Source: Tupaia tana
Taxonomy: Eukaryota; Chordata; Mammalia; Scandentia; Tupaiidae
Reading direction: 5' to 3'
Assembly (NCBI GenBank): GCA_026018925.1
Contig: JAKSZU010000032.1
Span: 1,364,001-1,428,000, forward strand
DNA length: 64,000 nt
Below the pieces are notes generated by a model. It did no database searches and was not told the origin of the DNA. It saw nothing but the letters and a program-made list of their open reading frames with translations. Below are positions 13,380 to 27,774 of this stretch, one piece after another. A program made the position numbers and the translations under genes. The stretch's first letter is position 1; every line of letters starts with the position of its first letter.

Positions 13380-14800
13380 TAACCTAACCTGAAGCCTTAC
13401 TCAAATCATAGACCTAACCCTAACAATAGGCGGACACCTGAAGCTCAACCACAACCCTAACCTGACCCTGACGCTATCTCCAACCGTAGCACTAAACCGA
13501 AAACTAACAGTAGCCCTAAACTTACTCCCTCAAACTAAGTTCAAACCTAACCTAACCTGAAGCCTAAATCAAACAATAGACCTAACCCTAACCCTAGGCG
13601 GACACCTTAAGCTTAACCCCAACCCTAACCTGACCCTGAGGTTAAATCCAACCGTAACACTGAACCGAAAACTAACAGTAGCCCTAAAATTACTCCCTCA
13701 AACTAAGTTCAATCCTAACCTAACCTGAAGCCTAAATGAAACCATAGTCCTAACCCTAACAATAGGCAGACACCTTATGCTTAACCCCCACCCTAACCTA
13801 ACCCTGACACTTATTCCAACCGTAACAGTTAAACGAAAACTAACAGTAACCCTAAACTTACTCCCTCAAACTAAGTTCAAACATAACCTAACCTGAAGCC
13901 TAAATCAAACCATAAACCTAACCCTAACCCTAGACGGACACCTGAAGCTCAACCCCAAACGTAACCTGACCCTGACGCTTACTCCACCGGTAACACTTAA
14001 CCGAAAACTAACAGTAGCCCTAAACTTACTCCCTCAAACTAAGTTCAAACATAACCTAACCTGGAGCCTAAATCAAACCATACACCTAACCCTAACCCTA
14101 GGCGGACACCTTAAGCTCAACCCCAACCCTAACCTGGCCCTGACGCTAACTCCAACCGTAACAGTTACCCGAAAACTAACAGTAGCCCTAAACTTACTGC
14201 CTCAAAATAAGTTCAAACCTAACCTAACCTGAAGCCTAAATCAAACCATACACCTAACCCTCACCCTAGGCGAACACCTGAAGTTCAAACCCAACCCTAA
14301 CCTGACCCTCAGGCTATCTCCAACAGTAACACTGAACCGAAAACTAACAGTAGCCCTAAACTTACTCATTAAAACTAAGTTCAAACCTAACCTAACCTGA
14401 AGCCTAACTCAAACCATAGACCTAACCCTAACCCTAGGCGAACACCTGAAGCTCAACCCCAACTCTAACCTGACCCTGACGCTAACTCCAACCGTAACAA
14501 TGAACCGAAAATTAACAGTAGCACTAAACTTACTCCCTCAATCTAACTTCAAACCTAACCTAATCTGAAGACTATCTCAAACCACAGACCTAAACCTAAC
14601 CCTAGGCGGACACCTTAAGCTCAACCCCAACCCTAACCTGACCCTCACGCTAACTCGAAACGTAACATTGAACCGAAAACTAATAGTAGCCCTAAACTTA
14701 CTCGTCAAACTAAGTTCAATCCTAACCTAACCTGAAGCCTAAATTAAACCATAGAAATAACCCTAACCCTAGTCGGACACCTTATGCTTAACCTCCACCC
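13380..14800. repeat. Block R, in copy A
   Basis: About 8.5 monomers with diagnostic variants in order: aataggcgg then caaccacaacc, gaggttaaatcc at 13638, catagtcctaacc near 13743, cttattccaacc near 13811, actccaccggtaac near 13981, cctcaaaataag near 14200, ctcattaaaac at 14365, cattgaacc near 14667, and catagaaataacc near 14750. The same order occurs at 36.88-38.81 kb, where a 504 bp duplication and a one-monomer loss have been added. Confidence 0.8.
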
Positions 14801-17369
14801 TAACCTGACCCTGACGCTTACTCAAACCGTAACAGTTAAACGAAAACTAACAGTAGCCCTAAACTGTCTCCCTCAAACTAAGTTCAAACCTAACCTAACC
14901 TGAAGCCTAACTCAAATAATAGACCTAACCCTAACCCTAGGCGGACACCTTAAGCTTAACCCCAACACTAACCTGACCCTGAGGCTAAATCCAACCGTAA
15001 CACTGATCCGAAAACTAACAGTAGCCCTAAACTTACTCCCTCAAACTAAGTTCAATCCTAACCTAACCTGAAGCCTAAATGAAACCATAGACCTAACCCT
15101 AACCCTAGGCGGACACCTTATGCTTAACCCCCACCCTAACCTGACCCTGACGCTTACTCCAACCGTAACAGTTAAACGAAAACTAACAGTAGCCCTAAAC
15201 TTACTCCCTCAAACTAAGTTCAAACCTAACCTAACCTGAAGCCTAAATCAAACCATACACCTAACCCTAACCCTAGGCGGACACCTTAAGCTCAACCCAA
15301 ACCCTAACCTGACCTCCAGGCTAACTCCAACCATATCACTGAACCGATAACTAAGAGTAGCCCTAAACTTACTCCCTCAAACAAAGTTCAATCCTAACCT
15401 AACCTGAAGCCTAAATGAAACCATAGACCTAACCCTAACCCTAGGAGGACACCTTATGGTTAACCCCCACCATATCCTGACCCTGACGCTTACTCCAACC
15501 GTAACAGTTAAACGAAAACTAACAGTAGCCCTAAACTTACTCCCTCAAACTAAGTTCAAACCTATCCTAATCTGCAGACTAAATCAAACCATACACCTAA
15601 CCCTAACCCTAGGCGGATACCTTTAGCTCACCCCAAACCTAACCTGACCCTGACATATACACCAACTGTAACAGTTAACCGAAAACTAACATTAGACCTA
15701 AACTTACTCGCTCAAACTAAGTTCAAACCTAACCTAACCTGAAGCCTAAATCAAATATTAGACCTAACCCTAACCCTAGGCGGACACCTTATGCTTAACC
15801 CCTATCCTTACCTGACCCTGATGCTTACTCCAACTGTAACAGTTAACCGAAAACTAACAGTAGCCCTAAACTTACTCCCTGAAACTAACTTCAAACCTAA
15901 CCTAACCTGAGGCCAAAATCAAACCATACACCTAACTCTAACCCTAGGCGGACACCTTAAGCTCCACCCCAACCCTAACCTGACCCAGACGCTAACTCCA
16001 ACCGTAACAGTTACCCGAAAACTAACAGTAGCCCTAAGCTTACACCCTCAGACTAAGTTCAAACCTAACCTAACCAGAAGCCAAAATCAAACCATACACC
16101 TAACCCTATCCCTAGGCGGACACCTTAAGCTCAACCCCAACCCTAACCTGACCCTCACGCTAACTCCAACCGTAACACTGAACTGAAAACTAACAGTAAC
16201 CCTAAACTTACTCCCTCAAACTAAGTTCAAACCTAACCTAACCTGAAGCCTAACTCAAACCATAGACCTAACCCTAACCCTAGGCAGACACCTGAAGCTC
16301 AACCACAACCCTAACATGACCCTGACGCTATCTCCAACCGTAACACTGAACCGAAAACTAACAGTAGCCCTAAACTTCTCCCTCAAACTAAGTTCCAACC
16401 TAACCTAACCTGAAGCCTATCTCAGACCACAGACCTAACCCTAACCGTAGGCGGACACCTTAAGCTCAATCCCAACCCTAACCGTACACTCACGCTATTC
16501 CAAATGTAACACTGAATCAAAAACTACCAGTAGCCCTAAACTTACACCCTCAAACTAAGTTCAAACCTAACCTAACCTGAAGCCTAAATCAAACCATACA
16601 CCTAATCCTAACCCTAGGCGGACACCTTGAGCTCAACCCCAAACCTAACCTGACCCTGACGCTTACTCCAACCGTAACAGTTAACCGAAAACTAACAGTA
16701 GCCCTAAACTGACTCCTTCAAACTAAGTTCAAACCTAACCTAACCTGAAGCCTAAATCAAATCATAGACCTAACCCTAACCCTAGGCGGACAACTTATGC
16801 TTAACACCCACGCTAACCTGACTGTGACGCTTACTCCAACTGTAACAGTTAACCGAAAACTAACAGTAGCCCTGAACTTACACCTTCAAGCTAACTTCAA
16901 ACCTAATCTAACTTGAAGCCTATCTCAAACCATAGACCTAACCCTAACCCTAGGCGGACACCTGAAGCTCAACCCCAACCCTAACCTAACCCTGACGCTA
17001 TCTCCAACCATAAAACTGAACCGAAAACTAACAGTAGCCCTAAACTTACTCCCTCAAACTAAGTTCAAACGTAACCTAACCTGAAGACTAACTCTAACCA
17101 CAGACCTAACCCTAAACCTAGGCGGACACCTTAAGCTCAACCCCAACCCTAACCTGACCCTGAGCCTAAATCCAACCGTAACACTGAACCGAAAACTAAC
17201 AGTAGCCCTAAACTTACTCCCTCAAACTAACTTCAAACCTAACCTAACCTGAAGCCTAAATCAAATCATACACCTAACCCTAACCCTAGGCGGACACCTT
17301 ATGCTTAAACTCCAACCTAACCTGACCCTGACGCTTACTCCAACCGTAACAGTTAAACGAAAACTAACA

Positions 17370-18578
17370 GTAGCCCTAAACTTACTCCCTCAAACTAAGT
17401 TCAAACCTAACCTAACCTGAAGACTAACTCAAACCATAGACCTAAGCCTAACCCTAGGCGGACACCTTATGCTTAACCCCCAGCCTAACCTGACCCTGAC
17501 GCTTACTCCAACTGTAACAGTTAACCGAAAACTAACAGTAGGCCTAAACTGACTCCCTCAAACTAACTTCAAACCTAACCTAACCTGAAGCCTAAATTTA
17601 ACCATACACCTACCCCTAACCCTAGGCGGACACCTTAAGCTCAACGCCAACCCTAACTTGGCCCTGACGCTAACTCCAACAGTAACAGTTACCCGAAAAC
17701 TAACAGTAGCCCTAAACTAACTCCCTAAAACTAAGTTCAAACCTAATCTAACCTGAAGCCTAAATCTAACCATACACCTAACCCTAACCCTAGGCGGACA
17801 CCTTATGCTTAACCAACACCCTACCCTGACCCTGTCGCTTACTCCAACTGTAACAGTTAAACGAAAACTAAAAGTAGCCCTAAATTTACTCCCTCAAACT
17901 AACTTCAAACCTAACCTAACCTGAAGTCTAAATCAAACAATACACCTAACCGTAACCCTAGGCAGACACCTTAATCTCTACCCCAACCCTAACCTGACCC
18001 TGACGCTAACTCCAACGGTAACATTTTCCCGAAAAATAACAGTAGCCCTAAACTTACTCCCTCAAACTAAGTTCAAACCTAACCTAACCTGAAGCCTAAT
18101 TTAAACCATACACTTAACCCTAACCCTAGGCGGACACCTGAAGCTCTAACCCAACCCTAACCTGACCCTCACGCTAACTCCAACCGTAACACTGAACCTA
18201 AAACTAACAGTAGCCCTAAACTTACTCCCTAAAACTAAGTTCAAACCTAACCTAACCTGAAGCCTAACTCAAACAATAGACCTAACCCTAACCCTAGGCC
18301 GACACTTGAAGCTCAACCCCAACCCTAACCTGACCCTGACGCTATCTCCAACCGTAACACTGAACCGAAAACTAACAGTAGCCCTAAACTTACTCCCTAA
18401 AGCTAAGTTCAAACCTAACATAACCTGAAGCCTAACTCAAATCACAGACCTAACCCTAAACCTAGGCGGACACCTTAAGCTCAACCCCAACCCTAACCGG
18501 ACCCTAACGCTAACTCCAACCGTAACACTGAACCGAAAACTAACAGTAGCCTTAAACTTACTCCCTCAAACTAAGTTC
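17370..18578. repeat. Block P right half, in copy A
   Basis: Seven monomers matching 6125-7333 at constant offset 11,245. Markers are cctgaagact at 17416, the aaaagtagccctaaattt variant near 17872, the attttcccg variant near 18024, and accggaccctaacgc at 18496. Confidence 0.8.
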
Positions 18579-20645
18579 AATCCTAACCTAACCTGAAGCC
18601 TAAATGAAACCATAGACCTAACCCTAACCCTAGGCGGACACCTTATGCTTAACCCCCACCCTAACCTGACCCTGACGCTTACTCCAACCGTAACAGTTAA
18701 CCGAAAACTAACAGTAGCCCTAAACTTACTCCCTCAAACTAAGTTTAATCCTAACCTAACCTGAAGCCTAAATGAAACCATAGACCTAACCCTAAGCCTA
18801 GGCGGAAACCTTATGCTTATCCTCCACCCTAACCTGACCCTGACGCTTACTCCAACCGTAACAGTTAACCGAAAACTAACATTAGCCCTAAACTTACTCC
18901 CTCAAACTAAGTTCAAACCTAACCTAACCTGAAGCCTAAATCAAACCACAGACCTAACCCTAACCCTAGGCGGACACCTTAAGCTCAACTCCAACCCTAA
19001 CCTGACCCTGACGCTAACTCCAACCGTAACAGTTACCCGAAAACTAACAGTAGCCCTCAATTTACTCCCTCAAACTAAGTTCAAACCTAACCTAACCAGA
19101 AGCCAAAAACAAACCATACACCTAACCCTAACCCTAGGCGGACACCTTAAGCTCAACCCCAAACCTAACCTGACCCTCACACTAACTCCAACATTAACAC
19201 TGAACCAAAAACTAACAGTAGCCCTAAACTTACTCCCTCAAACTAAGTTCAATACTAACCTAACCTAAAGCCTTAATGAAACCATAGACCTAACCCTAAC
19301 CCTAGGCGGACAACTTATGCTTAACCCCCACCCTAACCTAACCCTGACGCTTACTCCAACCGTAACACTTAAACGAAAACTAACAGTAGCCCTAAACTTA
19401 CTCCCTCAAACTAAGTTCAAACGTAACCTAACCTGGAGGCTAAATCAAACCATGGACCTAACCCTAACCCTATGCGGACACCTCAAGCTAAACCCAACCC
19501 TAACCTGATCCTGACGCTTACTCCAACCGTAACAGTTAACCGATAACTAACAGTAGCCCTAAACTTACTCCCTCAAACTAAGTTCAAACCTAACCTAACC
19601 TGAAGCCTAAATCAAACCATACACCTAACCCTATCCCTAGGCGGACACCTTAAGCTCAACCCCAAACCTAACCTGACCCTGACGCTTGCTCCAACCGTAA
19701 CAGTTAACCAAAAACTAACAGTAGCCCTAAACTTACTCCCTCAAACTAAGTTCAAACCTAACCTAACCTGAAGCCTAAATCAAACCATACACCTAACCAT
19801 AACCCTAGGCAGACACCTTAAGCTCAACCCCAACCCTAACCTGACCCTCACGCTAAGTCCAACCATAACACTGAACAGAAAACTAACAGTAGGCCTAAAC
19901 TTACTCCCTCAAACTAAGTTCAAACCTAATCTAACCTGAAGCCTAACTCAAACCATAGACCTAACCCTAACCCTAGGCGGACACCTGAAGCTCAACCCCA
20001 ACCATAACCTGACCTCCAGGCTAACTCCAACCATATCACTGAATCGAAAACTAAGTGTAGCCCTAAAATTTCTCGCTCAAACTAAGTTCAAACCTAACCT
20101 AACCTGAAGCCTAACTCAAATCATAGACCTAACCCTAACAATAGGCGGACACCTGAAGCTCAACCCCAACTCTAACCTGACCCTGACACTATCTCCAACC
20201 GTAACACTGAACCGAAACTTACAGTAGCCCTAAACTTACTCAATCAAACTAAATTCAAACCTAACATTACCTGGAGCCTAAATCAAACCATGGACCTAAC
20301 CCTAACCCTAGGCGGACACCTCAAGCTAACCCCATACCTAACCTGACCCTGACGCTAACTCCATCTATAATACTGAACCGAAAACTAACAGTAGCCCTAA
20401 ACTTACTCCCTCAAACTAAGTTCAAACCTAACCTAACCTGAAGCCTAAATCAAACCATACACCTAACCCTGACCCTAGGCGGACACCTTCACTTCAACCC
20501 CAAACCTAACCTTACCCTGTCGCTTACTCCAACTGTAACAGTTAACCGAAAACTAACAGTAGCCCTAAACTTACTCCCTCAAACTAAGTTCAATCCTAAC
20601 CTAACCTGAAGCCTAAATGAAACCATAGACCTAACCCTAACCCTA

Positions 20646-21821
20646 GGCGGACACCTTATGCTTAACCCCCACCCTAACCTGACCCTGACGCTTACTCCAA
20701 CCGTAACAGTTAACCGAAAACTAACAGTAGCCCTAAACTTACTCCCTCAAACTAACTTCAAACCTAACCTAACCTGAATCCTAAATCAAACCATACATCT
20801 AACCCTAACCCTAGGGGGATACCTTAAGCTCAACCCCAACCCTAACCTGGCCCTGACGCTAACTCCAACAGTAACAGTTACCCGAAAACTAACAGTAGCC
20901 CTAAACTTACTCCCAGAAACTACCTTCAAACCTAACCTTACCTGAAGACTAAATCAAACCATACACCTAACCCTAACCCTAGGCGGACACCTGAAGCTCA
21001 ACCCCAACCCTAACCTGACCCTGACGCTATCTCCAACCATAACAGTTACCCGAAAACTAACAGTAGCCCTAAACTTACTCCCTCAAACTAAGTCCAAACC
21101 TAACCTAACCTGAAGCCTAACTCAAACCACAGACCTAACCCTAACCCTAGGCGGACACCTTAAGCTCAACCCCAAAACTAACCTTACCCTGACACTTACA
21201 CCAACCGTAACAGTTAACCGAAAACTAACAGTAGCCCTAAACTGACTCCCTCAAACTAAGTTCAAACCTAACCTAACCTTAAGCCTAACTCAAACCACAG
21301 ACCTAACCCTAACCGTAGGCGGACACCTTAAGGTCAACCCCAAAACTAACCTTACCCTGACACTTACACCAACCGTAACAGTTAACCGAAAACAAACAGT
21401 AGCCCTAAACTGACTCCCTCAAACTAACTTCAAACCTAACCTAACCTGAAGCATAAATCAAATCATACACCTAACCGTAACCATAGGCGGACACCTTATG
21501 CTTAACCCCCACCCTAACCTGACCCTGACACTTACTCCAACTGTAACAGTTAACTGAAAACTAACAGTAGTCCTAAACTTACTCCCTCAAACTAACTTCA
21601 AACCTAACCTAACCTTATGCCTAAATGAAACCATACACCTAACCCTAACCCTAGGCGGACACCTTAATCTCAACCCCAACCCTAACCTGGCCCTGACGCT
21701 AACTCCAACCGTAACAGTTTCCCGAAAACTAACAGTAGCCCTAAACTTACTCCCTCAAACTAAGTTCAAACCTAACCTAACCTGAAGCCTAAATCAAACC
21801 ATACACCTAACCCTAACCCTA
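20646..21821. repeat. Seven-monomer repeat (1,176 bp), copy 1 in B
   Basis: Counterpart of 10241-11416 at offset 10,405. It keeps the copy-1-specific variants, such as cctgaatcc and the ctaggggg start of a monomer, so the 1,176 bp duplication already existed when the 10.4 kb unit was duplicated. Confidence 0.85.
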
Positions 21822-22997
21822 GGCGGACACCTTATGCTTAACCCCCACCCTAACCTGACCCTGACGCTTACTCCAACCGTAACAGTTAACCGAAAACTAA
21901 CAGTAGCCCTAAACTTACTCCCTCAAACTAACTTCAAACCTAAACTAACCTGAAGCCTAAATCAAACCATACATCTAACCCTAACCCTAGGCGGATACCT
22001 TAAGCTCAACCCCAACCCTAACCAGGCCCTGACGCTAACTCCAACAGTAACAGTTACCCGAAAACTAACAGTAGCCCTAAACTTACTCCCTGAAACTACC
22101 TTCAAACGTAACCTAACCTGAAGCCTAAATCAAACCATACACCTAACCCTAACCCTAGGCGGACACCTGAAGCTCAACCCCAACCCTAACCTGACCCTGA
22201 CGCTATCTCCAACCATAACAGTTACCCGAAAACTAACAGTAGCCCTAAACTTACTCCCTCAAACTAAGTTGAAACCTAACCTAACCTGAAGCCTAACTCA
22301 AACCACAGACCTAACCCTAACCCTAGGCGGACACCTTAAGCTCAACCCCAAAACTAACCTTACCCTGACACTTACACCAACCGTAACAGTTAACCGAAAA
22401 CTAACAGTAGCCCTAAACTGACTCCCTCAAACTAAGTTCAAACCTAACCTAACCTTAAGCCTAACTCAAACCACAGACCTAACCCTAACCCTAGGCGGAC
22501 ACCTTAAGCTCAACCCCAAAACTAACCTTACCCTGACACTTACACCAACCGTAACAGTTAACCGAAAACAAACAGTAGCCCTAAACTGACTCCCTCAAAC
22601 TAACTTCAAACCTAACCTAACCTGAAGCCTAAATCAAATCATACACCTAACCGTAACCCTAGGCGGACACCTTATGCTTAACCCCCACCCTAACCTGACC
22701 CTGACACTTACTCCAACTGTAACAGTTAACTGAAAACTAACAGTAGTCTTAAACTTACTCCCTCAAACTAACTTCAAACCTAACCTAACCTTATGCCTAA
22801 ATGAAACCATACACCTAACCCTAACCCTAGGCGGACACCTTAATCTCAACCCCAACCCTAACCTGGCCCTGACGCTAACTCCAACCGTAACAGTTTCCCG
22901 AAAATTAACAGAAGCCCTAAACTTACTCCCTCAAACTAAGTTCAAACCTAACCTAACCTGAAGCCTAAATCAAACCATACACCTAACCCTAACCCTA
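21822..22997. repeat. Seven-monomer repeat (1,176 bp), copy 2 in B
   Basis: Counterpart of 11417-12592 at offset 10,405, with its copy-2-specific variants retained (for example the aagttgaaacc change near 22267). Confidence 0.85.
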
Positions 22998-23784
22998 GGC
23001 GGACACCTTAAGCTCAACCCCAACCCTAACCTGAACTCCAGGCTAACTCCAACCATATCACTGAACCGAAAACTAAGTGTAGCCCTAAAATTTCTCGCTC
23101 AAACTAAGTTCAAATCTAACCTAACCTGAAGCCTAACTCAAATCATAGACCTAGCCATAACAATAGGCGGACACCTGAAGCTCAACCCAAACCCTAACCT
23201 GACCCTGACGCTTACTTCAACCGTAACACTTAACCGTAAACTAACAGTAGCCCTAAACTTACTGCCTCAAACTAAGTTCAAACCTAACCTAACCTGAAGC
23301 CTAAATCAAACCATACACGTAACCCTAACCCTAGGCGGACACCTGAAGTTCAAACCCAACCCTAACCTGACCCTCACGCTAACTCCCACCGTAACACTGA
23401 ACCGAAAACTAACAGTAGCCCTAAACTTACTCCCTAAAACTAAGTTCAAACCTAACCTAACCTGAAGCCTAACTCAAACCATAGACCTAACCCTAACACT
23501 AGGCGGACACCTTATGCTTAACCCCCACCCTAACCTAACCCTGACGCTTACTCCAACCGTAACACTTAAACGAAACCTAACAGTAGCCCTAAACTTCCTG
23601 AAACTAACTTCAAACCTAACCTAACCTGAAGCCTAAATCAAACCATACACCTAACCCTAACCCAGGGCGGACACCTTAAGCTCAACCCCAAACCTAACCT
23701 GACCGCCAGGCTAACTCCAACCATATCACTGAACCGAAAACTAAGAGTAGCCCTAAACTTACTCGCTCAAAATAAGTTCAAACC

Positions 23785-25205
23785 TAACCTAACCTGAAGC
23801 CTAACTCAAATCATAGACCTAACCCTAACAATAGGCGGACACCTGAAGCTCAACCACAACCCTAACCTGACCCTGACGCTATCTCCAACCGTAGCACTAA
23901 ACCGAAAACTAACAGTAGCCCTAAACTTACTCCCTCAAACTAAGTTCAAACCTAACCTAACCTGAAGCCTAAATCAAACAATAGACCTAACCCTAACCCT
24001 AGGCGGACACCTTAAGCTTAACCCCAACCCTAACCTGACCCTGAGGTTAAATCCAACCGTAACACTGAACCGAAAACTAACAGTAGCCCTAAAATTACTC
24101 CCTCAAACTAAGTTCAATCCTAACCTAACCTGAAGCCTAAATGAAACCATAGTCCTAACCCTAACAATAGGCAGACACCTTATGCTTAACCCCCACCCTA
24201 ACCTAACCCTGACACTTATTCCAACCGTAACAGTTAAACGAAAACTAACAGTAACCCTAAACTTACTCCCTCAAACTAAGTTCAAACATAACCTAACCTG
24301 AAGCCTAAATCAAACCATAAACCTAACCCTAACCCTAGACGGACACCTGAAGCTCAACCCCAAACCTAACCTGACCCTGACGCTTACTCCACCGGTAACA
24401 CTTAACCGAAAACTAACAGTAGCCCTAAACTTACTCCCTCAAACTAAGTTCAAACATAACCTAACCTGGAGCCTAAATCAAACCATACACCTAACCCTAA
24501 CCCTAGGCGGACACCTTAAGCTCAACCCCAACCCTAACCTGGCCCTGACGCTAACTCCAACCGTAACAGTTACCCGAAAACTAACAGTAGCCCTAAACTT
24601 ACTGCCTCAAAATAAGTTCAAACCTAACCTAACCTGAAGCCTAAATCAAACCATACACCTAACCCTCACCCTAGGCGAACACCTGAAGTTCAAACCCAAC
24701 CCTAACCTGACCCTCAGGCTATCTCCAACAGTAACACTGAACCGAAAACTAACAGTAGCCCTAAACTTACTCATTAAAACTAAGTTCAAACCTAACCTAA
24801 CCTGAAGCCTAACTCAAACCATAGACCTAACCCTAACCCTAGGCGAACACCTGAAGCTCAACCCCAACTCTAACCTGACCCTGACGCTAACTCCAACCGT
24901 AACAATGAACCGAAAATTAACAGTAGCACTAAACTTACTCCCTCAATCTAACTTCAAACCTAACCTAATCTGAAGACTATCTCAAACCACAGACCTAAAC
25001 CTAACCCTAGGCGGACACCTTAAGCTCAACCCCAACCCTAACCTGACCCTCACGCTAACTCGAAACGTAACATTGAACCGAAAACTAATAGTAGCCCTAA
25101 ACTTACTCGTCAAACTAAGTTCAATCCTAACCTAACCTGAAGCCTAAATTAAACCATAGAAATAACCCTAACCCTAGTCGGACACCTTATGCTTAACCTC
25201 CACCC
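23785..25205. repeat. Block R, in copy B
   Basis: Counterpart of the block R copy at 13380-14800, at offset 10,405. It carries the same ordered variants, including ctcattaaaac near 24770. Confidence 0.8.
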
Positions 25206-27774
25206 TAACCTGACCCTGACGCTTACTCAAACCGTAACAGTTAAACGAAAACTAACAGTAGCCCTAAACTGTCTCCCTCAAACTAAGTTCAAACCTAACC
25301 TAACCTGAAGCCTAACTCAAATAATAGACCTAACCCTAACCCTAGGCGGACACCTTAAGCTTAACCCCAACACTAACCTGACCCTGAGGCTAAATCCAAC
25401 CGTAACACTGATCCGAAAACTAACAGTAGCCCTAAACTTACTCCCTCAAACTAAGTTCAATCCTAACCTAACCTGAAGCCTAAATGAAACCATAGACCTA
25501 ACCCTAACCCTAGGCGGACACCTTATGCTTAACCCCCACCCTAACCTGACCCTGACGCTTACTCCAACCGTAACAGTTAAACGAAAACTAACAGTAGCCC
25601 TAAACTTACTCCCTCAAACTAAGTTCAAACCTAACCTAACCTGAAGCCTAAATCAAACCATACACCTAACCCTAACCCTAGGCGGACACCTTAAGCTCAA
25701 CCCAAACCCTAACCTGACCTCCAGGCTAACTCCAACCATATCACTGAACCGATAACTAAGAGTAGCCCTAAACTTACTCCCTCAAACAAAGTTCAATCCT
25801 AACCTAACCTGAAGCCTAAATGAAACCATAGACCTAACCCTAACCCTAGGAGGACACCTTATGGTTAACCCCCACCATATCCTGACCCTGACGCTTACTC
25901 CAACCGTAACAGTTAAACGAAAACTAACAGTAGCCCTAAACTTACTCCCTCAAACTAAGTTCAAACCTATCCTAATCTGCAGACTAAATCAAACCATACA
26001 CCTAACCCTAACCCTAGGCGGATACCTTTAGCTCACCCCAAACCTAACCTGACCCTGACATATACACCAACTGTAACAGTTAACCGAAAACTAACATTAG
26101 ACCTAAACTTACTCGCTCAAACTAAGTTCAAACCTAACCTAACCTGAAGCCTAAATCAAATATTAGACCTAACCCTAACCCTAGGCGGACACCTTATGCT
26201 TAACCCCTATCCTTACCTGACCCTGATGCTTACTCCAACTGTAACAGTTAACCGAAAACTAACAGTAGCCCTAAACTTACTCCCTGAAACTAACTTCAAA
26301 CCTAACCTAACCTGAGGCCAAAATCAAACCATACACCTAACTCTAACCCTAGGCGGACACCTTAAGCTCCACCCCAACCCTAACCTGACCCAGACGCTAA
26401 CTCCAACCGTAACAGTTACCCGAAAACTAACAGTAGCCCTAAGCTTACACCCTCAGACTAAGTTCAAACCTAACCTAACCAGAAGCCAAAATCAAACCAT
26501 ACACCTAACCCTATCCCTAGGCGGACACCTTAAGCTCAACCCCAACCCTAACCTGACCCTCACGCTAACTCCAACCGTAACACTGAACTGAAAACTAACA
26601 GTAACCCTAAACTTACTCCCTCAAACTAAGTTCAAACCTAACCTAACCTGAAGCCTAACTCAAACCATAGACCTAACCCTAACCCTAGGCAGACACCTGA
26701 AGCTCAACCACAACCCTAACATGACCCTGACGCTATCTCCAACCGTAACACTGAACCGAAAACTAACAGTAGCCCTAAACTTCTCCCTCAAACTAAGTTC
26801 CAACCTAACCTAACCTGAAGCCTATCTCAGACCACAGACCTAACCCTAACCGTAGGCGGACACCTTAAGCTCAATCCCAACCCTAACCGTACACTCACGC
26901 TATTCCAAATGTAACACTGAATCAAAAACTACCAGTAGCCCTAAACTTACACCCTCAAACTAAGTTCAAACCTAACCTAACCTGAAGCCTAAATCAAACC
27001 ATACACCTAATCCTAACCCTAGGCGGACACCTTGAGCTCAACCCCAAACCTAACCTGACCCTGACGCTTACTCCAACCGTAACAGTTAACCGAAAACTAA
27101 CAGTAGCCCTAAACTGACTCCTTCAAACTAAGTTCAAACCTAACCTAACCTGAAGCCTAAATCAAATCATAGACCTAACCCTAACCCTAGGCGGACAACT
27201 TATGCTTAACACCCACGCTAACCTGACTGTGACGCTTACTCCAACTGTAACAGTTAACCGAAAACTAACAGTAGCCCTGAACTTACACCTTCAAGCTAAC
27301 TTCAAACCTAATCTAACTTGAAGCCTATCTCAAACCATAGACCTAACCCTAACCCTAGGCGGACACCTGAAGCTCAACCCCAACCCTAACCTAACCCTGA
27401 CGCTATCTCCAACCATAAAACTGAACCGAAAACTAACAGTAGCCCTAAACTTACTCCCTCAAACTAAGTTCAAACGTAACCTAACCTGAAGACTAACTCT
27501 AACCACAGACCTAACCCTAAACCTAGGCGGACACCTTAAGCTCAACCCCAACCCTAACCTGACCCTGAGCCTAAATCCAACCGTAACACTGAACCGAAAA
27601 CTAACAGTAGCCCTAAACTTACTCCCTCAAACTAACTTCAAACCTAACCTAACCTGAAGCCTAAATCAAATCATACACCTAACCCTAACCCTAGGCGGAC
27701 ACCTTATGCTTAAACTCCAACCTAACCTGACCCTGACGCTTACTCCAACCGTAACAGTTAAACGAAAACTAACA

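Larger units (their letters stand above)
8791..19195. repeat. 10,405 bp higher-order unit, copy A
   Basis: This 10,405 bp segment is about 62 monomers (62 x 168 minus 11). It is followed directly by a near-identical copy. Markers keep exactly the same offset of 10,405 from end to end: the left edge 8791/19196, a 4 bp deletion at 13190/23595, and cctgaagact at 17416/27821. There is thus no net indel in over 10 kb. Differences seen by eye are about twenty single bases, for example 9783 G versus 20188 A, 10510 T versus 20915 A, and 11516 T versus 21921 C. Tandem duplication by unequal exchange explains this arrangement. Inside it are a nested 1,176 bp pair, block R and part of block P. Confidence 0.93.
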
